This document shows, piece by piece, positions 16,351-25,351 of a stretch of DNA of 64,000 nt (positions within the stretch are counted from its first letter, which is position 1; every line of letters begins with the position of its first letter). Below the pieces are notes generated by a model. That model was given only the letters and a program-made list of their open reading frames with translations. It ran no database searches and was not told the DNA's origin. This stretch comes from Zobellella denitrificans (GTDB taxonomy: Bacteria; Pseudomonadota; Gammaproteobacteria; Enterobacterales; Aeromonadaceae), in contig NZ_NMUO01000001.1 in assembly GCF_002237365.1 (NCBI RefSeq), positions 1 to 64,000 of the forward strand. The letters run 5' to 3'. The position numbers and the translations under genes were made by a program.

Positions 16351-17337
16351 TTACAGGCGGACCGTCTTGCCGGTGGTCCAGGACTCCACCGCCGCGTCGG
16401 CCAGGCGCAGTGCCTGCTCGCCTTCCTTGCCGCCGCTCAGGCATTGGGCCCGGCCCAGGGCCACGTCCACGAAGTGGGCCCACTCGGCCTTGTAGGCGGC
16501 ATGATAGCGCTCCAGGAAGAAGTATTGGGGGTTGGCCACCGCGGTGCCCTGCTCGTTGGCCAGCAGCACGGTGTTTTCCAGCTGGTTTTCGGCCCTGAGC
16601 ATGCCCTCGGCGCCCAGGAGCTCGATGCGCTGGTCGTAGCCGAAGCCGGAGCGGCGGGTGTTGACGATGGTGCCCAGGGCGCCGGAGGCGAACTCCAGGG
16701 TGACCACGGCGGTGTCGATATCGCCGGCCTCACCGATGGCCGGGTCCACCACGCAGCTGCCGCGGGCGGTCACCGCCACCACCGGCTCGTCCACCAGGTA
16801 GCAGGCCATGTCGAAGTCGTGGATGGTCATGTCGCGGAACAGGCCGCCGGAGCGCTGGATGTAGGACACCGGGGGCGGCGACGGATCCCGGGACACGATC
16901 AGCACCGACTCGGCCTTGCCGATCTGGCCTTGCTGGTAGCGGTTGCGCACGGCGGCAAAGTTGGGATCGAAACGGCGGTTGAAGCCCACCAGCAGCGGCA
17001 CCCGGCACTCCTCCACCACCTTGAGGCAGGCCTGCACCCGCGCAAGGCTCAAATCCACCGGCTTTTCGCAGAAGATGGCCTTGCCGCTGCGGGCCGCCAG
17101 CTCGATAAAATCGGCGTGGGTGTCGGTGGCCGAGCCGATGACCACGGCGTCGATGCCCGGGTCCGCCATCACCTCTTCCAGGGTCTTCACCGGCGCGCCG
17201 GTTTTCTCGGACAGGCTCAGGGCCGCTTCCGGGAACGCATCCACGATGGCCACCAGCCGGCTCTCGGGGTGCGCCACGATATTCGCCGAATGCACCTGGC
17301 CGATGCGGCCGGCGCCAATCAATGCCACCTTAATCAT
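16351..17337 (-). CDS. iolG: Inositol 2-dehydrogenase, proteobacterial type (Gfo/Idh/MocA)
   Basis: A 328-residue NAD-dependent oxidoreductase. The Rossmann motif is GAGRIG near the N-terminus, and the catalytic lysine is in FCEKPVDL (K92). The C-terminal domain contains GGLFRDMTIHDFDMA and matches Rhizobium-type IdhA in many positions. The reaction is oxidation of myo-inositol to 2-keto-myo-inositol (EC 1.1.1.18). It lies 42 bases downstream of iolB on the same strand, so they form an operon, and leftward transcription ends at the hairpin at 16010-16038. A second, Bacillus-type IolG is encoded at 29434, so the two may prefer different inositol isomers. Confidence 0.9.
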   Translation of the reverse strand: MIKVALIGAGRIGQVHSANIVAHPESRLVAIVDAFPEAALSLSEKTGAPVKTLEEVMADPGIDAVVIGSATDTHADFIELAARSGKAIFCEKPVDLSLARVQACLKVVEECRVPLLVGFNRRFDPNFAAVRNRYQQGQIGKAESVLIVSRDPSPPPVSYIQRSGGLFRDMTIHDFDMACYLVDEPVVAVTARGSCVVDPAIGEAGDIDTAVVTLEFASGALGTIVNTRRSGFGYDQRIELLGAEGMLRAENQLENTVLLANEQGTAVANPQYFFLERYHAAYKAEWAHFVDVALGRAQCLSGGKEGEQALRLADAAVESWTTGKTVRL

Positions 17338-17379
17338 TTACCCTCTCCTTGTGCTTGTGTTGGCTTGCTTGTTCTTGGG

Positions 17380-18201
17380 TTACTTGCTTTTGGGATAGTT
17401 ATCGGAATTCACCCAGGCGTGATCGGCCTCCCAGGTAAAGCGCCACTTGCGGGTGGGCCCGGCCATCACGTTCAGGTAGTAGTTGTCGTAGCCGGCGATG
17501 GTGGCCACCGGGTGGTAGCCTTTCGGCACCTGCACCACGTCCTGGTTGTAGGGCGCCATGCACTCGTCCAGCTCGAAATCGTCGGTATAGACCCGCTGCA
17601 GGGCAAAGCCCTGGGGCGGATCGAAGCGGTGGTAATAGGTTTCTTCCAGGTAGGTTTCGCCCGGCTCGGCATCCCGGTCGTGCTTGTGGGACGGGTAGGA
17701 GCTGGTGCAGCCCTCGTCGGTGAACACCTCCACCACCAGCAGGCTGTCCGCCTCGGCGGTGTCGGGCAGGATGTTGTGCACATAGCGCTGGTTGTGGCCC
17801 TTGCCGCGGTGCTCGGCATCGATGCTGTCGGGGCCGATCAGCCGCGCCGGGTGGTTGCCAAAACCCGGCGCCTTGCATACCGCCAGCTCTACTTTAGTGT
17901 CGGCGGTGACGGTGAAATGATCGTCGTTGGGCACGTAGACGGCGTAGGGCTTCTTGCGCTCGAAGGGGCTCATCCGCTCGCCGATGGCATCGAGGCTGAG
18001 CTCGCGGGTGCGTACGCTGGCCTTGCCCGCCACCAGCACCAGGCAGACTTCCCGGTCCAGGGTGTCCTGGCTCAGGCTCTGGCCGGCGTCCAGTTCATAC
18101 ACCTCGAAGCCCACATAGCCCCAGCCGGCCGATTCCGGCGTGATGCGCTGGATGGCGCCCTGGCTGTCCGGTTGCCGGCGCTTGGATAATAACTTGGACA
18201 T
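17380..18201 (-). CDS. iolB: 5-deoxy-glucuronate isomerase
   Basis: A 273-residue cupin enzyme of inositol catabolism (EC 5.3.1.30), which converts 5-deoxy-glucuronate to 2-deoxy-5-keto-gluconate. Family features are GWGYVGFEVYELDAG near the start, the metal-site region YPSHKHDRD with histidines, LEETYYHRFDPPQGFALQRV and KGYHPVATIAGYDNYYLN. A GGGGGAG ribosome site selects the ATG at 18201 over a longer frame. It heads the iolB-iolG operon. Its usual partners iolC and iolD are not in the window, so the pathway must be completed elsewhere. Confidence 0.93.
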   Translation of the reverse strand: MSKLLSKRRQPDSQGAIQRITPESAGWGYVGFEVYELDAGQSLSQDTLDREVCLVLVAGKASVRTRELSLDAIGERMSPFERKKPYAVYVPNDDHFTVTADTKVELAVCKAPGFGNHPARLIGPDSIDAEHRGKGHNQRYVHNILPDTAEADSLLVVEVFTDEGCTSSYPSHKHDRDAEPGETYLEETYYHRFDPPQGFALQRVYTDDFELDECMAPYNQDVVQVPKGYHPVATIAGYDNYYLNVMAGPTRKWRFTWEADHAWVNSDNYPKSK

Positions 18202-18396
18202 CCGCTCCCCCTGGTTGGTGAATGACTGATTCTGCTGGAAGTGATGATAAAACATTTATTTCGTTTGGTGAAATTGTGAATTTAAAAATCCAAGCGCTCT
18301 TTGGCGGAACTGTGACTGGCGACACAATTCGTTAACTTCGTCGGCCGGCGCGGGCCGGTTTGGAGCAGGCTGGCACGGAGCCGGCGCGCGGCAGAG

Positions 18397-19242
18397 CTAT
18401 TCCAGGTATTGCCGGCGGTACCGGCCGGGGGGGATGCCCACCACCTTCCGGAAGGCGGTGTTGAAGTAGTTGGGGTTGTCGTAGCCCACTATCAGCGCGA
18501 TGTCGGTGACGCTGAGCCCGGTGTTGATAAGCAAAGTCTGGGCCTCGCCGATGCGCCGGCGGATCAGGTACTGGATGGGCGAGCAGCCCACGCTCTGCCT
18601 GAAGCGGTGGGCGAGGTAATAAGGGCTGATGTTGAGCGCCTCGGACAGCCGGCCCAGATCCAGCTCGTCCTGGTAGTGCCGGTCGATATAGCGCTTGACG
18701 CTTTCGCCCAGCTCATAGCGGGCTTCCGCCTCCTCCGCGTCCTGCTCGTCGATCAGGCTGGACACCATCAGCAGCAGCGCCTGCAGCAGGTGATCGCAGC
18801 AGGCCAGGCTGAGCTTGTGCTCGGAACGGATCTGGGCATGCAAGAGCCCGAACAGGCTGTCGAATTCCCCATGGCGCTCGCCGGTGGGGATCCGCACCCG
18901 GCCGCGGCTCAGGGTGTTTTTGGGCAGGCCTTTGAGCTTGAGGTTGGTGAAGGCGCAGCAATAGACGCTCATGCCCTCATTGGGGTTGGCGGACTCGTCG
19001 TGCAGCACACCGCCGTTGTAGATCAGCAGATCGCCCCGCCCGGTACTGTAGGCGCGGCCGTCGATGATATGGGTACCGCTGCCCTCGCGAATAAAGACGA
19101 TCTCCACCCGGTCGTCGTGCCGGTGCATGGCCCGGGGCAACCGGGTATCGCCGGCGTCGGCCAGGCAGAGGTACATCAGCTCGGCCGGCTGCTCCTGCTC
19201 CAGCCGGCCCCGGCGTTTGCCGCTGACAAAATGCTGTATCAC
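18397..19242 (-). CDS. AraC-family transcriptional regulator
   Basis: A 281-residue regulator. The N-terminal cupin-like sensor contains MHRHDDRVEIVFIREGSG and GRGDLLIYNGGVLHDE. The C-terminal double helix-turn-helix (about residues 180-280) includes LSEALNISPYYLAHRFRQSV and the AraC signature SVTDIALIVGYDNPNYFNTA. AGGAGAG lies 6 bases before the GTG at 19242, which makes GTG the likely start rather than the ATG at 19263. It is the last gene of the minus-strand group 20522-19310-18397 and lies just upstream of iolB. It probably activates one or both units in response to a polyol or keto-sugar; the ligand is unknown. Confidence 0.87.
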   Translation of the reverse strand: MIQHFVSGKRRGRLEQEQPAELMYLCLADAGDTRLPRAMHRHDDRVEIVFIREGSGTHIIDGRAYSTGRGDLLIYNGGVLHDESANPNEGMSVYCCAFTNLKLKGLPKNTLSRGRVRIPTGERHGEFDSLFGLLHAQIRSEHKLSLACCDHLLQALLLMVSSLIDEQDAEEAEARYELGESVKRYIDRHYQDELDLGRLSEALNISPYYLAHRFRQSVGCSPIQYLIRRRIGEAQTLLINTGLSVTDIALIVGYDNPNYFNTAFRKVVGIPPGRYRRQYLE

Positions 19243-19309
19243 GCCGTCTCTCCTGGTGGGCACACCCGCTTATCTTGTCCCCGGGGAGCGCGCGGCGCAA
19301 GCCCGCCCC

Positions 19310-20482
19310 TCAGCGGTAATCCACCCACACCGCGCCCAGATCCGCCGAGCGCACGCAGTTTTCCACCCAGCGCACCCCTGCCACCCCGGCCTCGATGCCG
19401 GGGATGTGCAGGGCCTTCACCCGGTCGTGCTCGCCCGCGTCGCAGGCTTCCATCGCCAGGGCGAAACGGTAGTAGAGGTTGGACCAGGATTCGAACAAGC
19501 CCTCGGGATGGCCGCCGCCGATGCGATCGTCCTCCCGCGCCTCGGGGTAGAGGTAGCCCATGCCCCGCTCCAGGATGCGCGCCGGCTCGCCCTGGATTTC
19601 AAAACGCAGCTGGTTGGGCTGCTCGTCCCACCACTCCAGGCTGGCCCGGGAACCGATCACCCGGATCTTCTGGCCGTGCATGGAGCCGGCGTTGACCGCG
19701 CTGGCCCAGAGGTGCCCCATCACCCCGCCGCTGTACTGCATCAGCACATAGGCGTTGTCCTCGAGCGGTGCCCGGCTCTGCACGAAGCTCTGGCGGGCGC
19801 ACAGCAGCTTTTCAATCTTCAGCTGTGGCAGCATCACTTCGGACAGATAGAGCGGATGGGTGGCCAGATCCCCCAGCACATAACTGGGCCCGGCGTAACG
19901 GGGATCCACCCGCCACCGGGTGCTGGGGTTCCCCTGCTCCACCGCCTCGCTGTGGAAGCCGTGGGCGAACTGCATGTGCACCATGCGGATCTCGCCCAGC
20001 TCGCCGTTGGCGATCATGGCCCTGGCCTGGGTGATCATCTGGTGGCCGGCATAGCCGTAGGTCACGCACAGCATGCGCTGCCGGCGCTCGGCCAGGGCGC
20101 GCAGCTCCTCGGCCTCGGCCAGGGTAAAGCACAGGGGTTTTTCGCACACCACGTGCAGGCCGGCTTCCAGCGCCGCCTTGCTGATGGCGAAGTGGGTGCC
20201 GTTGGGGGTGGCGATGGACACCGCCTGGATGCCGTCTTCCCGTTTGGCCTCTGCGGCGAACAGGGTCTGGTAGTCGGCATAGCAGCGCTCGGGCGCCACC
20301 TGCAGGCCGGCGCCGAATTCCCGGCCCCGTTCGGGGTCGAGGTCGAAGGCGCCGGCCACCAGTTGGAAGCTGTGGTCGCGCAGCGCCGCCGAGCGGTGGA
20401 TATAGCCAATCTGGCTGCCCTTGCCGCCACCCACCATGGCCCAGCGGATGGGTGCCTTGACCTTGCGTTCTCCATAAATCAT
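19310..20482 (-). CDS. Gfo/Idh/MocA family oxidoreductase (390 aa)
   Basis: A 390-residue NAD(P)-dependent sugar or polyol dehydrogenase. The Rossmann segment is RWAMVGGGKGSQIGYIHRSA and the catalytic lysine is in VVCEKPLCF. The C-terminal domain ends GVRWVENCVRSADLGAVWVD. It is a clear paralogue of the product of 33592-34764, with the same length and the same start (M-x-GER) and end. It lies 39 bases downstream of the IolE-like gene on the same strand. By context it oxidises an inositol, a derivative or another cyclic polyol. The exact substrate cannot be read from sequence. Confidence 0.82.
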   Translation of the reverse strand: MIYGERKVKAPIRWAMVGGGKGSQIGYIHRSAALRDHSFQLVAGAFDLDPERGREFGAGLQVAPERCYADYQTLFAAEAKREDGIQAVSIATPNGTHFAISKAALEAGLHVVCEKPLCFTLAEAEELRALAERRQRMLCVTYGYAGHQMITQARAMIANGELGEIRMVHMQFAHGFHSEAVEQGNPSTRWRVDPRYAGPSYVLGDLATHPLYLSEVMLPQLKIEKLLCARQSFVQSRAPLEDNAYVLMQYSGGVMGHLWASAVNAGSMHGQKIRVIGSRASLEWWDEQPNQLRFEIQGEPARILERGMGYLYPEAREDDRIGGGHPEGLFESWSNLYYRFALAMEACDAGEHDRVKALHIPGIEAGVAGVRWVENCVRSADLGAVWVDYR

Positions 20483-20521
20483 TGCGGTTTCTCCTTAATT
20501 AGGTTCAATCAGTCGTCTGCC

Positions 20522-21445
20522 CTAAAACCCCTTGCTTTGCAGAAAGGCCAGGCTGGCGGCCACATCCTGCAGGCTGCCGGCGGCGTTGCGCGGATCCCGC
20601 TCCTGCTCCACCGTGATATAGCCCTGGTAGTCCAGCTCCTTGAGCAGGGCGTGGATGGCGTCGTAGTCCAGCACGCCCCGGCCGATGGGGCACATCACGC
20701 CCCGGGCGCAGGCGGCGAAAAAGTCCACCGGCTCCGCCATCACCTCGGCGTACACCTCGGGGTCTATGTCCTTGAAATGCAGGTAGTCGATGCGCCCGGC
20801 GTAGCGCCGCAGCCAGCTCACCGGATCCATCTTCGAGTAGTAGAGGTGGCCGGTGTCCAGGCACAGGCCGGCCACCTCGGCGGGGATATCGGCAACCAGT
20901 TGCTCGATTTCGTCCTCGAATTCGATATAGCCGCCCGCGTGGGGATGGATCACCGCCCGCACCCCGTACCTGTCCCGGGCCAGGGTGGCAATGGCCTCGA
21001 TGTGCGCCATGGCCTGCCGCCAGCGCTCGGGCGAGAGCCGGGGCGCACGCTCCGGGTGGCCGGCCACCAGGCTGCGCTCGGCGTGTACATGGTCGATCAG
21101 CACCAGGTAGGGGGCGGCGAAGCGCTGGCCCGGCGCCTTGGGCAACCGGGCCAAGCGGGTGAGCAGGTCGCAGATGTCACGGGTCTGGCGGAGCAGGTTG
21201 TCGAGGTTGGCCGGGTCCACCAGATCGTCGAAGATGGTGCCCGCCACCACGCTCAGGCCGTTGGCCTCGAGCGCCGTGCCGACCAGATCGATATCCAGCG
21301 GCAGGTAGCCGTAGGGACCGAGCTCGATGCCCCGGTAGCCGGCCTGGGCCGCCTCGCCCAGTACCCTTTGCCAGGGCGGCAGGTGGGGATTGTTGACGTC
21401 GTCCACGCCCCAGCAGCAGGGGGCACTGGTGATGTGCATGGTCAT
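20522..21445 (-). CDS. IolE-like sugar epimerase/dehydratase (TIM barrel)
   Basis: A 307-residue xylose-isomerase-like TIM-barrel protein. It begins MTMHITSAPCCWGVDDVNNP followed by HLPPWQRVLGEA and GIELGPYGYLPLD. Metal-site positions are visible in VIHPHAGGYIEFED, LCLDTGHLYYSKMD and YLHFKDIDPE. The end (GYITVEQERDPRNAAGSLQD) resembles 2-keto-myo-inositol dehydratase (IolE, EC 4.2.1.44), but the protein belongs to a sister branch. Dehydratase, epimerase or isomerase activity on an inosose or keto-sugar are all possible. GAGGTG upstream supports the ATG at 21445. It is the first gene of the operon with the oxidoreductase and AraC regulator. Confidence 0.78.
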   Translation of the reverse strand: MTMHITSAPCCWGVDDVNNPHLPPWQRVLGEAAQAGYRGIELGPYGYLPLDIDLVGTALEANGLSVVAGTIFDDLVDPANLDNLLRQTRDICDLLTRLARLPKAPGQRFAAPYLVLIDHVHAERSLVAGHPERAPRLSPERWRQAMAHIEAIATLARDRYGVRAVIHPHAGGYIEFEDEIEQLVADIPAEVAGLCLDTGHLYYSKMDPVSWLRRYAGRIDYLHFKDIDPEVYAEVMAEPVDFFAACARGVMCPIGRGVLDYDAIHALLKELDYQGYITVEQERDPRNAAGSLQDVAASLAFLQSKGF

Positions 21446-21696
21446 GATGGCACCTCGAATAGGGCTTTACGCCGTTGTTAATGTGCTGTTATTAGAGCAA
21501 AAGCCGACCGGACCCATATTCGATTTCTTGCGCTTTGTGGATGTTGGCTAAAGGCAGGAGTTGCGTTATAGGGCACACCGGAGAGAAGTCTGAATAAAAA
21601 AGCAGAGCAAAACTTTGTTTTCTTGCTTTAAGGACCGAGACCATCCATCCGGACCTTCCCGGGTGCGGGTGATCCCCTTTCAATGTGGCGGGCTGA

Positions 21697-22449
21697 TCAC
21701 CACCAGCTCCGGAGGCTCAGTTGCAGGAAGTGCAGGCCGGAGAGGAACAAAAGCCCGTAGCACAGCCGGTAGATCAGCCGCTGGCTGGCGGTTCGGACCA
21801 GCCAGACCCCGAGCCAGACCCCGACCGGCACCAGCGGCACCAGCATCAGGGCGGTTTGCAGGTTGCCGGGGTTGAGCTGGCCCAGCAGGGCATAGGGCAC
21901 CAGCTTCATCAGGTTGATCAGCGCGAACAGCACCGCCATGGTGCCGACCAGCAGCCGTTTCTCCAGTTGCTGGGGCAACAGGTACATGCTAGCCGGCGCC
22001 CCGCCGGCGTGGATGGTGGTGCTGAACAGACCGGTGAGGGTGCCCCACAGGGTGCCCTGGCCCAGGCCGCCGGCCCTGGCCGGCACCGGCGGGCTGAACC
22101 AGTGGTGCAGGCAGAACAGGATGGAGGCAATACCGATAAAGCCGGTGAGCAGCCAGGTCGGCGCCCGGGCCATCAGCAGCCCCGCCAGCGCCACCCCCAG
22201 CAGGGCGCCGGGGATGATCTGGCGAATTTGGCGCCAGCACACATGGCGGTGGTGCCAGGCCACGGCGAACAGGTCCATCAGGCACAGCAGCGGCAGCAGC
22301 ACGGCGGCGGCGGTGGAGGGATGGGTGGTAAGGCTGATGAGCGGCACCGCCACCACCCCCAGGGCACCGCCCAGGCCGCCCTTGCCGATGCCGTAGATCA
22401 GCACGGCGGGCACGGCGACCAGGTAGAAGTAAGGATCGGTGATCATCAT
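21697..22449 (-). CDS. TauE/SafE-family membrane transporter
   Basis: A 250-residue protein with about eight hydrophobic segments. The first repeat is VAVPAVLIYGIGKGGLGGAL, with GVVAVPLISL following; the second is LTGLFSTTIHAGGAPASMYL. This is the duplicated motif of the TauE/SafE family, which is implicated in export of sulfite, sulfoacetate or other organic anions. The substrate is unknown. It starts just beyond the terminator of the sugar porter gene, so it may have its own promoter or rely on read-through. The 250-base gap before it (21446-21696) contains no gene and presumably carries the iolE-like promoter. Confidence 0.85.
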   Translation of the reverse strand: MMITDPYFYLVAVPAVLIYGIGKGGLGGALGVVAVPLISLTTHPSTAAAVLLPLLCLMDLFAVAWHHRHVCWRQIRQIIPGALLGVALAGLLMARAPTWLLTGFIGIASILFCLHHWFSPPVPARAGGLGQGTLWGTLTGLFSTTIHAGGAPASMYLLPQQLEKRLLVGTMAVLFALINLMKLVPYALLGQLNPGNLQTALMLVPLVPVGVWLGVWLVRTASQRLIYRLCYGLLFLSGLHFLQLSLRSWW

Positions 22450-22457
22450 GCCCCCTC

Positions 22458-22486
22458 AAAAAAAAAACCGGCCCAGGGGCCGGTTT
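22458..22486 (-). terminator. Rho-independent terminator of the MFS porter gene
   Basis: Read on the minus strand, AACCGGCCCC and GGGCCGGTT form a GC-rich hairpin followed by an uninterrupted run of ten T residues. It lies 7 bases after the porter stop codon. Confidence 0.92.
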
Positions 22487-22492
22487 CGGACA

Positions 22493-23965
22493 TCAGCCGT
22501 TGGCCCGGGCCATCTCGACCGGTACCTCCCGGGCTTCCAAGTTGGTTTTGGTCAGCATGGTCTCCTCCATTTGCTCCAGGGGCACGCCCTTGGTCTCGGG
22601 CAGGAAGCGGGTGACGAAGAAGTAGGCCAGTACACAGCAACCGGCGAACAGCCACATGGGGAAGGCGCCGTGGAAGTGCTCGAGCAGGAAGGCATTGCCG
22701 TTCATCAGCGGGAAGCCGAGGCCGATAATGAAGTTGCTCACCCACATGGCGGACACCGCCAGGGACATGCCCTCGGAGCGCATCCGGTTGGGGAAGATTT
22801 CGGAAATCACCACCCAGGCCCCCACGGCCCAGGAAACGGCGAAGAACAGCATAAACAGCAGCATGCCGGAGAGGATGAAATAACCGTTGCGCACCGCCTC
22901 TGCCCCGGAGAGATCCGCCGACTGGTACAGGAAATAGGAGGTCACCAGCAAGCCGGCAGTCGAGCCGATGGCACCGATACGCAGCAGTGGCACCCGCCCT
23001 ACCCTGTCCATCAGAAAGGCACCGATGGAGGTACCGATCAGTTGTATCACCCCGATCCAGATGGTCATGAACAGGGCGGCCTCGTTGTTGCCGGTGGCCT
23101 GCTCCAGCACCACGGGAGCAAAATACATCATCACGTTGACGCCGGTCGCCTGCTGAAGGATGGCGATCATGCAGCCCACGAAGGCGATAAACCAGAATAC
23201 CCTGTCGTTGCGGTAGTTGAGCTTGCGCTTTTGCTGCTGCTCCAGCCGGCGCTGGTTGAGCGAGAGCTTGATCTCCTTGAGCACCTTTTCCGGATAGGGG
23301 CCGTTGTAGATCCTGCGCAGGGTAGCCAGTGCCGCGGCGTCGTTGCCCTGCATCACGTTCCAGCGGGGCGATTCGGGAATAAAACTCACCACCAGGCAGA
23401 ACAGCAGACAGGGGATCACTTCCGAGCCCAGCATCACCCGCCAGCCCATGTCCACCAGCCAGGCTTCGGTCGCGCCCTTGGCGATCAGGTAGTTGATGGA
23501 GAAGATCACCACCTGGCCGAACACGATGGCGAAGTTCTGCATGCCGATCGCCCGGCCGCGCATGTCCTTGGGCGAGACTTCCGACATGTACATCGGCGAG
23601 ACTGCCGAAGCCAGGCCCACCGCCACCCCACCGATCAGGCGGTAGACGATAAACCAGAAGAAGGTATCCACCAAGGCGGAGCCGATAGCGGAAACGGTAA
23701 ACAGCAAGGCCGCCAACAGCAGGGCTTTCTTGCGACCAAGCTTGCCGGCGATGGTGCCGGCGGCAAAGGCGCCAATGATGCAACCGATGGCCACGTTGGA
23801 CACCGCCCAGCCCACGCCGAAGGCATCCAGCCCGAAATAGCTCTTGATGGGGCCGATGGCGCCGGAAATCACCGCCGTGTCGTAGCCGAACAGCAGGCCT
23901 CCCAATGCGGATACCGCGCAGATCAGCAGTACGTACTTGATGTTGTATCTTCCTTGCGGCGTCAT
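22493..23965 (-). CDS. MFS sugar/inositol:H+ symporter
   Basis: A 490-residue, 12-helix sugar porter (XylE/GalP/IolT type). Signatures are GGLLFGYDTAVISGA in helix 1, RLIGGVAVGLASAVSPMYMS, PESPRW after helix 6, LQQATGVNVMMYFAP in helix 7 and PETKGVPLEQME at the C-terminus. GGAGG 5 bases upstream selects the ATG at 23965, removing 27 non-family residues of the longer frame. In this context inositol or a related cyclitol is the likely substrate (inference). An operator-like sequence shared with other inositol promoters is at 24081-24096, 116 bases upstream. Confidence 0.9.
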   Translation of the reverse strand: MTPQGRYNIKYVLLICAVSALGGLLFGYDTAVISGAIGPIKSYFGLDAFGVGWAVSNVAIGCIIGAFAAGTIAGKLGRKKALLLAALLFTVSAIGSALVDTFFWFIVYRLIGGVAVGLASAVSPMYMSEVSPKDMRGRAIGMQNFAIVFGQVVIFSINYLIAKGATEAWLVDMGWRVMLGSEVIPCLLFCLVVSFIPESPRWNVMQGNDAAALATLRRIYNGPYPEKVLKEIKLSLNQRRLEQQQKRKLNYRNDRVFWFIAFVGCMIAILQQATGVNVMMYFAPVVLEQATGNNEAALFMTIWIGVIQLIGTSIGAFLMDRVGRVPLLRIGAIGSTAGLLVTSYFLYQSADLSGAEAVRNGYFILSGMLLFMLFFAVSWAVGAWVVISEIFPNRMRSEGMSLAVSAMWVSNFIIGLGFPLMNGNAFLLEHFHGAFPMWLFAGCCVLAYFFVTRFLPETKGVPLEQMEETMLTKTNLEAREVPVEMARANG

Positions 23966-24080
23966 GATGCCTCCGTTTGCATGGCTGCCTGGCCATAGGC
24001 CTGCGTAAAAACAAGGTAACGTTGTTGTTATTGATTTATCTCGCACACAAACTAAACGAACAATCCATTTAAATCAATTT

Positions 24081-24096
24081 TGAAACAAAAATTCCA
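24081..24096. promoter_or_regulatory. Operator-like motif upstream of the MFS porter gene
   Basis: TGAAACAAAAATTCCA matches the motif found near the lacI/iolG divergent promoter (29323) and the ABC operon (27940) at most positions. It lies in the 326-base gap 23966-24291, which has no gene and is AT-rich. It is probably a binding site for the LacI regulator encoded at 28204. Confidence 0.5.
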
Positions 24097-24181
24097 TGAT
24101 CTGGATCGCGATTTGTGGCTGGTTTGTAAAATTTTGTTTGACCGGGATCCCGTTTCAGCACCACTCCGGGCACCGTCAGGG

Positions 24182-24204
24182 TGAAACGACGACTGCTCGT
24201 TTCA
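24182..24204. promoter_or_regulatory. Perfect inverted repeat, TGAAACGA-N7-TCGTTTCA
   Basis: Eight-base perfect arms with a 7-base spacer lie between the end of the ABC operon and the MFS porter gene. It is not followed by a T-run on either strand, so an operator is more likely than a terminator. Confidence 0.4.
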
Positions 24205-24232
24205 TGCTGTGGAAGCGGGGTGTAAGCCCCAT

Positions 24233-24265
24233 AAAAAACAGGCAGGGGCCTGAGCCACCTGCCTG
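24233..24265 (-). terminator. Terminator of the inositol-type ABC operon
   Basis: On the minus strand CAGGCAGG and CCTGCCTG pair across an 11-base loop, followed by six T residues. It lies 26 bases after the permease stop codon. Confidence 0.85.
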
Positions 24266-24291
24266 AAAAAGGGCAAACTCGCAGTCTGTAA

Positions 24292-25329
24292 TCAGCGTTT
24301 GGCCTTGTTGCGGCGCATGTCGATCACCACGGCACCGACGATGATGGCGCCCTTGATGATGTCCTGCACATAGCTGTCCACCCCGATAAAGGTGAAGCCG
24401 CTCTTCATCAGCCCGAGGATGATGGCGCCGATCACGCAGCCGGTGATGCGCCCCACCCCGCCCATCAGGCTGGTGCCGCCGATCACCGCCGCGGCGATGG
24501 CGTCCAGCTCGTAGGCCAGGCCCATGCTGGACTGGCCGCTGCTCACTCGCGCCGCCATCACGATGCCCGCCAGGCCGGACAGGGCCCCGGCGATGGAATA
24601 AACGATGATCAGGTACTTGTCGACGTTGATACCGGACACCCGGGCCGAGGTCATGTTGCCGCCGATGGCGTACACGTATTTGCCGTAGCGGGTATGTTTG
24701 AGCGCGATATGGAACACCACCGCCACCACCAGGAAGATCACCACCGGCACCGAGCCCTGGCCGATGGAGGTAAAGCCGTCGGACAGGAAGCTGATGGGGT
24801 TGCCCTGGGTATAGAACTGGGCCAGGCCACGGGCCGACACCATCATGCCTAAGGTGGCGATAAAGGGCGGTATGCCGGTCTTGGTGATCAGCCAACCGTT
24901 GATCAGGCCGCACAACAGCCCCACTCCGATGCCCGCCACTATCGGCACTATGGCCGGCAGATCCACCAAAGACGGATACATGGGCGAGATGCTGTCGGCG
25001 GTTTGCGCCAGGCTGGCCGCCACCACCGCGGTCAGCGCCACCAGGGAGCCGGAAGAAAGATCGATGCCGGTGGTGATGATGACCTGGGTCACCCCCACGG
25101 CGATGATGCCGATGATCGCCACCTGCAGCACGATCAGCACCAGCCGGCCCGGGTTCATCAGGAAGGACTGGCCACGGAACACCCAGCCCAGCACCTCGAA
25201 CACCAGGGCGATGCCGATCATCACCAGGAAGATGCCCATGTCCTTGGGCATCTTCCGCTTGAGGTTGTCCCAGGCGGTGCCGTTGTTCTGCGTTGCCGCC
25301 ATTTCTTTCGTTGCCTTTACGTTTTCCAT
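24292..25329 (-). CDS. ABC transporter permease (ribose/inositol type)
   Basis: A 345-residue inner-membrane permease of the RbsC/XylH family with about nine to ten helices. Features include GVTQVIITTGIDLSSGSLVA, NGWLITKTGIPPFIATLGMM, the cytoplasmic EAA-like loop (YAIGGNMTSARVSGINVDKY) and AAAVIGGTSLMGGVGRITGC. It is the last gene of the binding protein - ATPase - permease operon (26893, 25352, 24292). The long N-terminus (about 40 residues before the first helix) is usual for myo-inositol-type permeases. The substrate is inferred from context. Confidence 0.9.
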   Translation of the reverse strand: MENVKATKEMAATQNNGTAWDNLKRKMPKDMGIFLVMIGIALVFEVLGWVFRGQSFLMNPGRLVLIVLQVAIIGIIAVGVTQVIITTGIDLSSGSLVALTAVVAASLAQTADSISPMYPSLVDLPAIVPIVAGIGVGLLCGLINGWLITKTGIPPFIATLGMMVSARGLAQFYTQGNPISFLSDGFTSIGQGSVPVVIFLVVAVVFHIALKHTRYGKYVYAIGGNMTSARVSGINVDKYLIIVYSIAGALSGLAGIVMAARVSSGQSSMGLAYELDAIAAAVIGGTSLMGGVGRITGCVIGAIILGLMKSGFTFIGVDSYVQDIIKGAIIVGAVVIDMRRNKAKR

Positions 25330-25351
25330 AGTCCTGTTCCTTTATAACCGC

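Noticed and set aside
17380-18255. Longer iolB start at 18255
   Set aside because: The ATG at 18201 has a strong ribosome site and gives the family N-terminus. The extra 18 residues are not conserved in the family.
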